A program made the translations under genes and the position numbers. A DNA stretch of 64,000 bases from Mesostigma viride (taxonomy: Eukaryota > Streptophyta > Mesostigmatophyceae > Mesostigmatales > Mesostigmataceae). The notes beneath the pieces were generated by a model. It saw only the letters and a list, made by a program, of their open reading frames with translations. It was not told where the DNA came from and did no database searches. Shown one piece after another: positions 23,521 through 34,185 of this stretch. Within the stretch, counting starts at the first letter, position 1. Every line of letters begins with the position of its first letter. The DNA is taken from contig RPFO01000471.1 in assembly GCA_009746045.1 (NCBI GenBank), forward strand, positions 1-64,000, read 5' to 3'.

Positions 23521-24276
23521 TCTGGCGGCAGATGTGTAAACCTAAAGATAAAGATTCAGCATAACATGGTAGGAAACTAAAAAGAAGTCTGTCTCGCCTC
23601 GCAGACCTTCAGGAAGCACCGGTACGCCATACTGCCCTCGCGTACGCGCTGCCGGCATTGACTGCGGTTGCCCCCATGGTTTGTAACAGTGCCCCCATGG
23701 CCTTCCAGGCTCCAGCCCGGCCCTGCGCACTGGCATCCCGGCGCGGCGAGGAATTTAGATCCCAGCTTCCGCCCCCGACCATTGTACGGGAGGCTCTCTA
23801 TTGAGCGTGCATCTTCCGACAGTCGCTCTGACCGTGGGCGGAGTTTTGAGCGGATTGCGATTAAGATGTTTACATTGGTTTCAAGTAGAAGACAGCGGCG
23901 GAAAATACCGCAGACTGTCAGAGCAGGGGGCGAGGCACTCTAGCCGTCTACCGACGATCATTTTCCGCGTTTCCCGCGTTTTTCTCGCACGTGAAGCAAG
24001 AGTGCAAGACACACGCGTACATATTACATCACCGCATGTCTCGGGTAATGTCGTTCAATGCGAGTAGGAACGACCGATTAGTTAGTTATTACTGCGGGTG
24101 GAAAACTGCATTATACGTATTATTATTGCCCGTTTAGTTATTACTGTCGAACTGCAAAGTCCGCAGACAAGTGGTTAAAATAGCAAAACGACTCGCTGCA
24201 TGACAGCGGGGGCCATGGGAAATTGAGAATATTCTAATTTGGCCGTGCTGTAGTGGTTGATGGACAGAAAGGCTGG
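23521..24276. promoter_or_regulatory. Shared divergent promoter region (LSM14 / dehydratase)
   Basis: The only DNA between two divergent start codons, so it must hold both promoters and 5' UTRs. At about 23960-23985 it carries ttttccgcgtttcccgcg, whose TTTCCCGC core equals the eukaryotic E2F/DP consensus. Further A/T-rich repeats (gttagttattactg and tttagttattactg) lie at about 24090-24145. Any E2F role is inference only. Confidence 0.4.
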
Positions 24277-25500
24277 ATGTTGACTATAGAGCACATTGAA
24301 TGGGCACGAGAGCGTATAGCCCGTTATCTCCCTGTTTCCCCGGTCGAGCAAGTTGCCGGCATGAATGGGTGCTTCCTAAAGTTGGAAAACACGATGTTGA
24401 CCCATTCGTTCAAAGTGCGAGGCGCGTTAAACGCCATTCTCTCCCTTGATCAGGCGGCTCGTTCTCGTGGCGTGCTGGCGGCCTCGTCGGGAAATCACGC
24501 CGCCGGGCTTGCATACGCCTCCAGTATAACCAAATCACGGGCGACAATTTTAATGCCTCGGGGAACCCCGCAAAAGAAAGTGAATGCAGTAAAAAGCTAC
24601 GGAGCCGAGGCAGTGACGTTTGGGGATCACTACGATGAAACAGAAGAGGAAGCCTTGCGTTTGGCGAGGACGGACGATCGGTACTACATCTCACCGTACA
24701 ATAATCTGCTAGTGATGGCTGGGGCAGGCACCATCGGACTGGAAATTCTGGAGCAGGTGCCAGAAGTGGAGCAAGTAGTTGTCTGCGTCAGCGGAGGGGG
24801 GTTAATTTCTGGAGTGGCAACAGCCATCAAGTCGCTACGGCCAGGTTTGTTATGTCCTTTTATGTTTCGTCCAATGCTTCACGTCTTTTTTTCCCTCTTT
24901 CTCCACCCTACTGGAGTTTCTTTTGCAGCCTTTCCCATTATTGTAGGTCATGTGCCATTCTGATGCAAGCCGTTCCCATATCATTTTGCAACCTGTCATC
25001 TTGTCTAGCAATCCATTCGTTGTGTTCAGCCCACGCTGTCTCATGGGCTGGGCTCCTGTCTGGAATTTGCCTCCCATGCAAATCGTTGTCACGAATACAA
25101 ATCACCACACATCGGAGCATGTCGAAATGTATCAGCGTGTCGAGTGATCGGGGTCTGCGCTGAATCCGCCCCTGCGATGTACAACATCTTTCATGGCATG
25201 GAAAAACCGGAGAGCTGGGATACCCTGGCTGAGGCTCTCTCAGGCGGGGTCGAAGCAGGCTCGATGACTATACCCATTGTCAAGAAGCTTGTGGATGACA
25301 TCATCTTGGTTACCGAGGCCCAGATCGCAGAAGCCATGCGGTTCATGCTCGGCACCCAGGGGTGGTTGGCAGAGGGAGGAGGCTGCGTAGGCATGGCAGC
25401 GGTGCTGCATGGTTTGATTCCTAAAGGGAAGACCACGTGTGTCATAATCAGTGGTGGGAACGTTGACCTTGCAGTTTTACGAAAGATTTTGAAGGATTAA
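24277..25500 (+). CDS. PLP-dependent threonine dehydratase / serine racemase, 307 aa, 2 exons
   Basis: Exons 24277-24844 and 25145-25500, joined through a split Val codon (CCA-G|TG-ATC). Fold type II PLP enzyme: the Schiff-base lysine is K46 in THSFKVRGA, the substrate/carboxylate loop is SSGNHAAG (about residue 70), the PLP phosphate loop is SGGGLISG (about 165), and ISGGNVD lies near the C-terminus. The length of about 307 aa and the lack of an ACT domain match catabolic L-threonine dehydratase or serine racemase rather than biosynthetic IlvA. The reaction is PLP-dependent deamination of Thr/Ser to a 2-oxo acid and ammonia, and/or Ser racemisation. The two activities cannot be separated from sequence here. 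I start at the ATG at 24277 (MLTIEHIEWARERI), the usual N-terminus. An in-frame GTG lies 24 nt upstream. No plastid transit peptide is evident. Confidence 0.92.
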
Positions 25501-25974
25501 TATGCAGATGGGTCTGATCGAATGATCAACTCCATGCATGATTTCAGGAGCATATATGAGAGGGGGTTGTGGGTGAGCCCTGGGTCTGCCCCTAAAGACC
25601 GTTTGTAGGGCCATCGGGAGAGGCCTTTGTATTCTCCCAAACTGGCGCCTCTACACGAGTTCCAAACCTACCTGCGGCCACTGGACCATGGAGCAGCCCT
25701 ACTGCATCCGCTATGCTTTTGATATGTCGAAGCTTTATTGCACCCACAGGAGTTGCTAGACTCTCCCAGTGAGCAGTTAAATTGAACATGCGGCCTGCCT
25801 TCCAAGGCAACGAGTTAAGGGGGCCGGGGGTCCCATGCCCTCATTCTTGTTGTGCATCAGACAGGGATGAAAGGTACCTACTCAAAAGTTGGTACCCGGT
25901 GACTCTCCCATGGAGGCACGTGAATGAATGAGTGAATATATGAGATTGATGGTTGTCTCATGTGATATATAAAT
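25501..25974. other. Downstream of dehydratase; no gene seen
   Basis: Noncoding spacer. Frames are short and start at non-ATG codons. Confidence 0.5.
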
Positions 25975-26090
25975 CAATGAGACAACCAGCGGGCGCAGGC
26001 CAGAAATCTGGAGAATCCGGACCATGGTAGCTCGAGCCTGCCGTTTTCTTATCCCCATTTCGAGTCGTTCATGATGAATAGACCGGTGGG
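25975..26090 (+). repeat. Dispersed repeat R1, copy next to the microsatellite block
   Basis: Reads gagacaaccagcgg, caggccagaaatc, ggagaatccggaccatgg, ctcgagcctgccg and tcgagtcgttcatgatgaa, as in the copy at 5754-5960 (opposite strand). Confidence 0.8.
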
Positions 26091-26097
26091 ATTGTTT

Positions 26098-28291
26098 GTC
26101 CATCCATCCATCCATCCATCCATCCATCCATCCATCCATCCATCCATCCATCCATCCACCCACCCACCCACCCACCCACCCACCCACCCGCCCGCCCGCC
26201 CGCCCGCCCGCCCGCCCGCCCGCCGCCCGCCCGCCCGCCCGCCCGCCGCCCGCCCGCCCGCCGCCCGCCCGCCCGCCCGCCCGCCCGCCCGCCCGCCCGC
26301 CCGCCCGCCCGCCCGCCCGCCCGCCCGCCCGCCCGCCGCCCGCCCGCCCGCCCGCCCGCCCGCCCGCCGCCCGCCCGCCCGCCGCCCGCCCGCCCGCCCG
26401 CCCGCCCGCCGCCCGCCGCCCGCCCGCCCGCCCCCGCCGCCCGCCCGCCCGCCGCCCGCCGCCCGCCCGCCCGCCCGCCCGCCCGCCCGCCGCCCGCCGC
26501 CCGCCCGCCCGCCCGCCCGCCCGCCCGCCCGCCGCCCCCGCCCGCCCGCCCGCCCGCCGCCCGCCCGCCGCCCGCCCGCCCGCCCGCCCGCCCGCCGCCC
26601 GCCCGCCCGCCCGCCCGCCCGCCCGCCCGCCCGCCCGCCGCCCGCCCGCCCGCCCGCCCGCCCGCCCGCCCGCGCCCGCCCGCCCGCCCGCCCGCCCGCC
26701 CGCCCGCCCGCCCGCCCGCCGCCCGCCCGCCCGCCCGCCCGCCCGCCCGCCCGCCGCCCGCCCGCCCGCCCGCCCGCCCGCGCCGCCCGCGCCCGCCCGC
26801 CCGCCCGCCCGCGCCGCCCGCCGCCCGCCCGCCCGCCCGCCCGCCCGCCCGCCGCCCGCCGCCCGCCCGCCCCCGCCCGCCCGCCCGCCCGCCCGCCCGC
26901 CCGCCGCCCGCCCGCCCGCCCGCCCGCCCGCCCGCCCGCCGCCCGCCCGCCCGCCCGCCCGCCGCCCGCCCGCCCGCCCGCCCGCCCGCCCGCCGCCCGC
27001 CCGCCGCCCGCCCGCCCGCCCGCCCGCCGCCCGCCCGCCGCCCGCCCGCCGCCCGCCGCCCGCCCGCCCGCCGCCGCCCGCCGCCGCCCGCCCGCCCGCC
27101 CGCCCGCCCGCCCGCCCGCCCGCCCGCCCGCCCGCCCGCCCGCCCGCCCGCCCGCCCCGCCCGCCCGCCCGCCCGCCCGCCCGCCCGCCCGCCCGCCCGC
27201 CCGCCCGCCCGCCCGCCCGCCCGCCCGCCCGCGCCGCCCGCCCGCCGCCGCCCGCCCGCCCGCCGCCGCCCGCCGCCCGCCGCCCGCCCGCCCGCCGCCC
27301 GCCCGCCCGCCCGCCCGCCCGCCCGCCCGCCCGCCCGCCCGCCCGCCGCCCGCCCGCCCGCCCGCCGCCCGCCGCCCGCCCGCCCGCCCGCCCGCCCGCC
27401 CGCCCGCCCGCCGCCCGCCCGCCCGCCCGCCCGCCCGCCCGCCCGCCCGCCCGCCCGCCCGCCCGCCCGCCCGCCGCCCGCCCGCCCGCCCGCCCGCCCG
27501 CCCGCCCGCCCGCCGCCCGCCCGCCCGCCCGCCGCCCGCCCGCCCGCCCGCCCGCCGCCCGCCGCCCGCCGCCCGCCCGCCCGCCCGCCCGCCCGCCGCC
27601 CGCCCGCCCGCCCGCCCTGCCCGCCCGCCCGCCCGCCCACCCATCCTTCCTTCCTTCCTTCCTTCCTTCCATCCCCCCCCCCCCCCCCCCCCCCCCCCCC
27701 CACACACACACACATCCATCCATCCATCCATCCATCCATCCATCCATCCATCCATCCATCCATCCATCCATCCATCCATCCATCCATCCATCCATCCATC
27801 CATCCATCCATCCATCCATCCATCCATCCATCCATCCATCCATCCATCCATCCATCCATCCATCCATCCATCCATCCATCCATCCATCCATCCATCCATC
27901 CATCCATCCATCCATCCATCCATCCATCCATCCATCCATCCATCCATCCATCCATCCATCCATCCATCCATCCATCCATCCATCCATCCATCCATCCATC
28001 CATCCATCCATCCATCCATCCATCCATCCATCCATCCATATCCATCCATCCACCCATCCACCCATCCATCCATCCGTCCGTCCGTCCGTCCGTCCGTCCG
28101 TCCGTCCGTCCGTCCGTCCGTCCGTCCGTCCGTCCGTCCGTCCGTCCGTCCGTCCGTCCGTCCGTCCGTCTGTCCGTCCATCCATCCATCCATCCATCCA
28201 TCCATCCATCCATCCATCCATCCATCCATCCATCCATCCATCCATCCATCCATCCATCCATCCATCCATCCATCCATCCATCCATCCATCT
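26098..28291 (+). repeat. 2.2-kb compound microsatellite: CATC, CCCA, (CCCG)n, TTCC, C-run, CATC, CCGT, CATC
   Basis: Order: CATC (about 26098-26158), CCCA (26157-26188), CCCG with frequent CCG interruptions (about 26189-27640), TTCC (27643-27670), a run of about 31 C (27671-27701), CA, CATC (27714-28074), CCGT (28075-28178), CATC (28179-28290). The strand is almost purely C on the plus side. The outer flanks (agaccggtgggattgtttg, and ctccgtgactccccagg) match the sequence around a short (ATCC)n in the insertion at 32536-32717. The block thus sits inside a copy of that element. The 740-800-aa open frames are artefacts. Confidence 0.95.
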
Positions 28292-28335
28292 GGCGTCCAT
28301 TGGGGCTAGTACACACTCCGTGACTCCCCAGGGAG
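28292..28335 (+). mobile_element. 3' hairpin region of a family-II element flanking the microsatellite block
   Basis: Reads ctccgtgactccccaggg followed by agcac, matching 32670-32695 except for a 3-bp loss in the hairpin loop. No TTAAT tail follows, so the end is degraded. Confidence 0.6.
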
Positions 28336-28391
28336 CACATGTATGTTGAGATATGGAAATGCGTATAGCCTTGTTCGTTGAAATTAGTTAT

Positions 28392-28480
28392 CAAGGAGAC
28401 AACCAGCGCAGGCCAGAAATCGGGCTAGAATCCGGAGCATGGTAATTGAAATTATAATTATGGCTGACATGTATGCATGC
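28392..28480 (+). repeat. Dispersed repeat R1, diverged copy
   Basis: Reads aaggagacaaccagcgcagg, agaaatcgggctagaatcc and ggagcatggtaattgaaatt, similar to the copies at 29834 and 5754. Confidence 0.7.
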
Positions 28481-28629
28481 ACGTTGTGCGCCACATGCAG
28501 ATGTATGATAAGGATTGCGGCCGGCCAGCTGGCGTGCACCAAGTATCACGCAGTATTTATACCCACCAAGCCGCCCACACGTACGTATACGTTCAAGGAG
28601 CGTACTAGCTAGCAGCGGACGGCCGCCCT

Positions 28630-29485
28630 TGTGGAGGCCCACGCACATGAGCACTCAGGACACAGAGGCGGCCCAGTGCATATATCGCGGATGCCAAGTG
28701 CTTGGCCTACCAAGCTCGCAACCAGGGCAAGAAAATGTGGTACCACCTCTCGAGACTGGCTCGGCGGCCGGCAGGAGCGCACCCCGGTGGAGCACATGGG
28801 GGACGGCGTGGCGCCGGTCAGCCTTGACCGCTGGTTGGCCCACAATGTCAGTTTCCTAGCTTGACTGAGGTGGGGCCCGCGCCCCCCCCCCCGGCCCGCC
28901 GCTTAACCCCGAGATGGCCACCTGTCTCGGTGTTGCCGCGGAGCCCCGCCGCCGCCTGCATGCGCTACCCTCGATCCTCGGCCGCGGACTACCAGGTCCC
29001 CGCCAGCCTTGCAAGAGGGCTGCCGGCCTGGCCACCAACGACGGCGTCCACCCCTTCACTTTGCAGGAATTGGACGGCACCCTTGCTCACTTGAGCTAGG
29101 TACGACGCGGCGGTCGGTGCCGACCACCTAAATCGGCCAAGCTGCTGAAGACCCCTGACCTGGCGATGCGGGAGCTTCTGCTGGCGTTCTGCAACGGTGT
29201 TCTGCTCTCTTCAGGATGAGCCTCCGCCTGCTGATCGAGTGGCACATGGCCTAGGATGCTGCCGAGGATCCTGCTGAGGATCCGAGTCATGCTGTACAAA
29301 AACGGCTCTGCTGCTGACCCCGGTAACTATCGGGGTTTCTGCCTGCAGAGCGCCGCGCTAAATGAAGACGGTCTTCATGCGCATGATGCTGTGCACACGT
29401 ACAGGCCGAGTCCGCGCTGCGCCGTGGACCCACACCTGGGTGAGTCTCATATGAGTTTGAACCGTTGTGGTGGCAACACTGTCAT
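28630..29485 (+). pseudogene. LINE ORF2 (reverse transcriptase), 5' part of host copy
   Basis: Frameshifted remnant. Recognisable pieces are YIADAKCLAYQARNQGKK, then FTLQELDGTLAHLS, then the reverse-transcriptase N-terminal block DPGNYRGFCLQSAAL. The sequence stops at 29485 within the motif that would continue RNTVMAVFVARR. The rest of the same element resumes at 31500, after a younger minus-strand LINE. Confidence 0.75.
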
Positions 29486-31499
29486 TAAAAAATTATTAAA
29501 TTAAATTATAACATGACTCCGGCCGTTGGGAGATAATGTAGCTCATATATTCCAAGACCTGTTGCTAAATGGATGGAGGGAGTGAAGCCGCAGAACCGAA
29601 CTAAGCTAACTCTAAGCTATCGATCTAGGCTAGAAACCCCTAATACTCTACTCAGCAAAGCGCCCCTCCCGCTTGGGGGGATGGGGCTTGCCCGGCCACA
29701 GGGGCTGGCGTGTGAGCCTGGACAATTTTCTGCCAGGTGCTCTTCTTGTTCTGCATAGCAGTCCAAGCAAAAGAGAGGGAGTGAATGCGGTGTTCAAACT
29801 GAGCTGGGACCACTAGGTCGGCCAGCAACATCTCAAGGCCGGAGACAACCAGCGCAGGCCAGAAATCGGGAGAATCCGGACCATGGTAGCTCGAGCTTGC
29901 CGTTATAGATCTACTACATCTGTGTGTAGTTCATGGCAGGTTTACCCAACTTTCTAGGAATGTCCTCATGGGGCCGGGCGGCCAGGTCAGGATGTGCCGC
30001 CCTGGTTGGCCAAGCCGCTGAGGGCCGGCCAGACCAAGGGCGGTGTCCACCTGACCGGTGCGAGCAAGATGTCCTACAAATGCTATCCTACGTTGCCTAA
30101 TCTCGTCCGAAATGCGAGGCATACCCTGATACAAAGACTCTAATGACCCGTATGTGTGTCCCCCAGAAAACCCTACCTTCAGGACCTGTCGAAGCAATTC
30201 CTGTAAACCGTGCCGTCCAGCTTGGCGGCCAGGGTGTCCGTCTAGTGTCCATGCCTCAGCGCCATACAGATACGTAACCACCGTGAGGATGAGGACCTTG
30301 AAGATCATGAATTCGCCTTGCGGTGCTCGCCCAGGTCCTTCGAGCCGGTGCCAGTAGGTTGTGAGCGAACGAAGCCTAGCCCAGGACAGGCCGGCCGATG
30401 CGGGTGTCCACATCGTCGGCGGTGTCGGGGAGCATGCTCCCGGGCAGCAGTTTGAAGCGATCACGGCCATCACGGAATGGGACCTCCGTCCCGTCTAGTG
30501 AGCCGAGGCCTCGATCGGCGGGGAGCTGGTACTAAGCCCCAATTGCACCATCGCCTCAGTTTTGACACTAATCTCCAGCCCCACCGTCCGCGCCTCTAGG
30601 CATAGACAGTCCAGCCATGCAGGTCTGAATGTGCTCGGGGCGCCCGATCGATGCACATGAGCTAGGGTGGTATCATCCGCATAAATCAGGTCGGACAGGC
30701 GGTAACCAGGGCCACCGCCGGTCCGCCGCCGTGTTCGCGCTCACGATTAAGGATGTACGTCCAAGCCAGGCTCGAACCCCTTAAAAGCAGTAAAGCGCAC
30801 ACGTGCCCGGCGCATGACGTGATCTGCACTACAATAATGAACAGATACACGGGGACATGACACAAACTTGCCACATGCACCCGGCCCGTGGTGAAGGGGA
30901 TCGAATGGGGGGGGCCCTGCGGGGTGCCTTCCGCAGTCCGCGCCCTATTATGCTGCATGTGAGCCCTCATACAGCCGACGAATGGCAGCAATTATGGGTT
31001 AATAAAGTGAATAAACGCTGGTGGTACACGATCCAGAGTTACTGGATGGCCCAAAGAGCCTCCAAGAGGATCGTGTCAAAGGCCTTGATATAGTCAACAA
31101 AAATGAAGACCAGCGGCAAACCGTCAGGGCAAAAAAGGTGACGCACCTCCTCCATCAACCGGCGCGCGACAAATACAGCCATGACAGTGTTACGACCACG
31201 ACGGAAACCCATCTGAGGCTCACCCAAGTGTGGGTCCCGAGCGCGGCGCGGAGCCTGTGCAGCATCATGCGCATGAAGACCTTCAGCGCGGCGCTCTGGA
31301 TCGAGGCAGACACGTACCCCGATAGTCACCGGGGTCAGCAGCAGAGCCCTTCTTGTACAGCATGACTTGCATGGATGGCCGCCTGCCACTCAGCAGGCCG
31401 GAGGCTCATCGGAGAGCAGGACACGGTTGCAGAACGTCAGCAGAAGCTCCTGCACCTCCGGGTCAGGGGTCTTCAGCAGCTCAGCAGAAAGGTGGTCGG
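29486..31499 (-). pseudogene. Younger LINE inserted in minus orientation, 5'-truncated, 2.0 kb
   Basis: Flanked by cactgtcat (29477-29485) and cactgccat (31500-31508). From 31499 downwards it encodes degenerate ORF2: PQMGFRRGRNTVMAVFVARR, VFIFVDYIKAFDTI (RT palm, catalytic Asp), DLIYADDTTL (the YADD box, about 30680-30700), then the post-RT region with YGAEAWTLD and RRIAFVGHLAR. It ends in a UTR, a hairpin and an ATTAA tail at 29486-29500. Frameshifts and stops make it non-functional. An R1 element is nested at 29834-29915. Confidence 0.85.
29834..29915 (+). mobile_element. 82-bp R1 insertion inside LINE, with 6-bp duplication
   Basis: Flanked by acatct at 29828-29833 and 29916-29921. The uninterrupted LINE sequence at 12115-12140 (agcaacatctgaacgtag, minus-strand element) shows the empty site. 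This shows that at least this part of R1 moves or was copied as a unit. Confidence 0.7.
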
Positions 31500-33262
31500 C
31501 ACTGCCATATGCCGCTGTATTTGTCGCGCGCCGGCTGATGGAGGAGGTGCGCCGCATTCGCAATGATGGTTTTCCGAGCTGGTCTTCAGTTTTGTTGACT
31601 ATACCAAGGCTTTCGACACGGTACGTCCGCCTCTGGTAGACTCTGCATGTGGGCCATCCTAGCTGGATCGCGTGCCACCAGCTGATTCATCGAGCGCTGC
31701 CATTCGTGAGCTATGAGGGCTCACATGCAGGCAGTAGTGCGGACTGCGGATCGAGGGAACCACCCAACCATTCCCCCTTCACCACGGGGTGTGGCAAGAC
31801 CTGTGTGTCCTGTCCCCATACATGTTCATTACTGTTGTGGACCACGTCATGCGCCGGGCAGGCGGGCACGTGCGCGCTTTACTGCCCGGTTCGAGCCTGG
31901 CTTAGACATCCTTAATGAGCAAGAACACGGCGACGACGTACCGGTGGCCCTGGTTACCGCCTGTCCGACCTGAAAATTTATGCGGATGATACCACCCTCA
32001 TCGAGCGCCCCGAGCACATTCAGACCTGGCTGGACTGTCTGAGCTTGGAGGCGCGGGCGGTGGGGTTGGAGATTAGTGTCAAAACTGAGGCGATGGTGAT
32101 TGGGGCTACCAGTTGCCCGCCGAAGCCACGGCTGCTAGACGGGACGGAGGTCCCGTTCCATGATCGCTTCAAACTGCTGGGGTGCATGCTCCCCGCGACA
32201 CCGCCGACGATGTGGACACCCGCATCGGCCTGGCCTGGGCCAGGCTTCGTCCGCTCAACCCCTACTGACACTCGAAGGACCCGGGTGAGGACCGCAAGCG
32301 AGTGCTCTTCAAGGTCCTGGTCCTCACGGTGCTCACCTATGGCGCCGAGGCATGAACGCTCACGGACACGCTGGCCACCCGGCTGGACGGCACGGTTACC
32401 AGGATGCTTCGACAGGTCCTGAATGCAGGGGTTTCTACGCATAGGTCTTTAGAGTCTTAATAGTACCAGGGCATGCCTCGCATTTCGGACGAGATTAGAC
32501 AGCGTAGGATAGCATTCGTAGGACATCTTGCTCGCCTAGGGCAGCGTGAGGCTGTCTAGATAGATGTTGTAGTTAGAATGCTGTTAGATAGATGTCGTAG
32601 GTAGCTGATGTAGATAGATTAGACCGGTAGGACTGTTTGCACCCATCCATCCATCCATCGGGGTTAATGCTCCGTGACTCCCCAACGGGAGCACGAGTCT
32701 AACTAATTAATTAATTAATCTTGCTCGCACCAGCCAGGTAGACACTGACCTCGGTCTGGCCGGCCCCCAGCGGCTTTGCCAGCCAGGGGCGACATATCCT
32801 GACCTGGCCTGGCCGGCCCCCAGCGGCTTGGCACGACAGCCAGGGGCGACATATCCTGACCCAGCCTGGCCGGCCCCAAGGACATCCCTAGAAAGATGGG
32901 TAAACCTGCCATGAACGATACACAGCAGTTGCTGGCCCCGAACTAGTGGTCCCAGCTAAGTTTGAACACCGCATTTCCTCCCTTTCTCTTGCTTGGACTG
33001 CTATGCAGAACAAGAAGAGGTGGCAGACGATTGTCCAGGCTCGTGAACACGCCAGCCCCTGCGGGCAAGCCGCCCCTCCGCCCCCCCCCCCCCCGAGGAG
33101 GAAGGGGCGCAAGTTGCTGAGTAGAGTAGCTAGTAAAGATTTTCTAGGTTAGCTTAGAGTTAGCTTATTTAGGTTAATTTCGCCGCTTCGCCCACCTCCG
33201 TCCATCAAGCAAGGGAATGCTACATCTCCCAACGGAGTCATGCTATAATTTCAATTTAATAG
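31500..33262 (+). pseudogene. LINE ORF2, 3' part of host copy with 3' UTR and tail
   Basis: Resumes the element interrupted at 29485. It reads AVFVARRLMEEVRRI, a frameshifted palm, IYADDTTLIERPEHIQTW at about 31976-32030, LEARAVGLEISVKTEAMV, and the C-terminus SLAWTAMQNKKRWQTIVQAR at about 32980-33040. The 3' UTR is AT-rich and ends with the hairpin ctcccaacggag (about 33227-33238) and ataatttcaatttaata. It carries a family-II insertion at 32536-32717. Confidence 0.8.
32536..32717 (+). mobile_element. Family-II non-LTR insertion, 182 bp, 11-bp duplication
   Basis: Flanked by atcttgctcgc at 32525-32535 and 32718-32728. The minus-strand LINE at about 30060 keeps the empty site. The 3' part reads agaccggtaggactgtttg, a short (ATCC)n of about 4 units, ggggttaatgctccgtgac, the hairpin ctccccaacgggag, and a TAAT tail. 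It shows the progenitor state of the 26098-28291 microsatellite. Confidence 0.8.
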
Positions 33263-33346
33263 CGAGTGCACTCATGTGCACACAGCTACCATGCAGCGCC
33301 CAGCAGTTATATCAAGCACAAGTTTCGAGCATGCATGCACCTCGGC

Positions 33347-33387
33347 TGATCTCCCCACGGAGGCATGTTATAATTTAATTTAATTTA
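33347..33387 (+). mobile_element. 41-bp LINE 3'-end insertion with 12-bp duplication
   Basis: Flanked by atgcacctcggc at 33335-33346 and 33388-33399. The insert consists only of tgat, the hairpin ctccccacggag, gcatgttataattt and TTTAA repeats. It is close to the smallest unit that still carries hairpin plus tail. Confidence 0.85.
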
Positions 33388-33420
33388 ATGCACCTCGGCC
33401 ATGTGCATGACGACATTCGT

Positions 33421-34185
33421 ATATCAAGGAGACAACCAGCAAAGGTCAGAAAAGCTGGTTCCAAGAATTCATGAATATAGTTGACCAGCTTATGAAGCGA
33501 GACAACTAAAGACAATGAAAGAAATTTGGTCGGCATGGAGCACGGTCAGTCACTGATTGTTTATCAGTTCATCCATACGGAAACATGCTGAGTGTATGTG
33601 AGGCAATCAATTATGTTGGACACATGCCTGCCAGCACCGACATTTAGGGGCAACCTGCAGAAAGGCCGGAATCGGGCCTTTCTTAAAAGCACGATCCAGG
33701 GATAAAAATGCTTCAGGCGCGAGTCAAACTTGAAAACCGTGCCTTTGGGTTCATACTACTATGATTTATACGAATAACCTGCCAAGATTTGCTTGCATGC
33801 ATGCCAGCGAGAGATCCGGTGAGCACTCACCACGATCATATCGGCTGGGCCAACGCTTAGTAAGACAACTGAGAATGCTCCTTCCAACTTTCTGTTTGCC
33901 AGACGGTCAGATATCGAACCACACTGCCTGCCTGAAAGGTCCACCCGAAAAAACACACAAATGGACCTGAAAACTGCACAGAGTTACCCGAGTCATAAAC
34001 GCCGCGGGACATGAGGGGCTGGGGCTGCCGGACGGGGAGGAGTTATCCCAATGCAAGGGGCGACGCGGGGACGGGGGTAAAGGTGGCACGAGCCACCCGC
34101 AGTGGGCAGGGGCGGCAAAGTGCCACAGTCACGGAGGAACCGTACGCATCCATGGGAGTGGGTCATGCGCTGTGGACGACAGACG
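33421..34185. other. Intergenic; R1 remnant then no gene seen
   Basis: Begins with an R1 remnant (tcaaggagacaaccagcaaa at about 33425). The remainder is the 3' flank of the ankyrin gene, with no recognisable coding exon. Confidence 0.45.

Noticed and set aside
24253-24276. Upstream GTG start for the dehydratase
   Set aside because: Eukaryotic initiation normally needs ATG. The ATG at 24277 gives the standard N-terminus of the family.
25882-28394. Frames of 740-800 aa on both strands across the CATC/CCCG block
   Set aside because: Pure products of the microsatellite (repeated WMDG, IHPS and RAGG words), not genes.
29486-33262. Twin-priming inversion of one LINE
   Set aside because: The minus-strand segment has its own 3' tail and target duplication, so it is a separate insertion into an older LINE.
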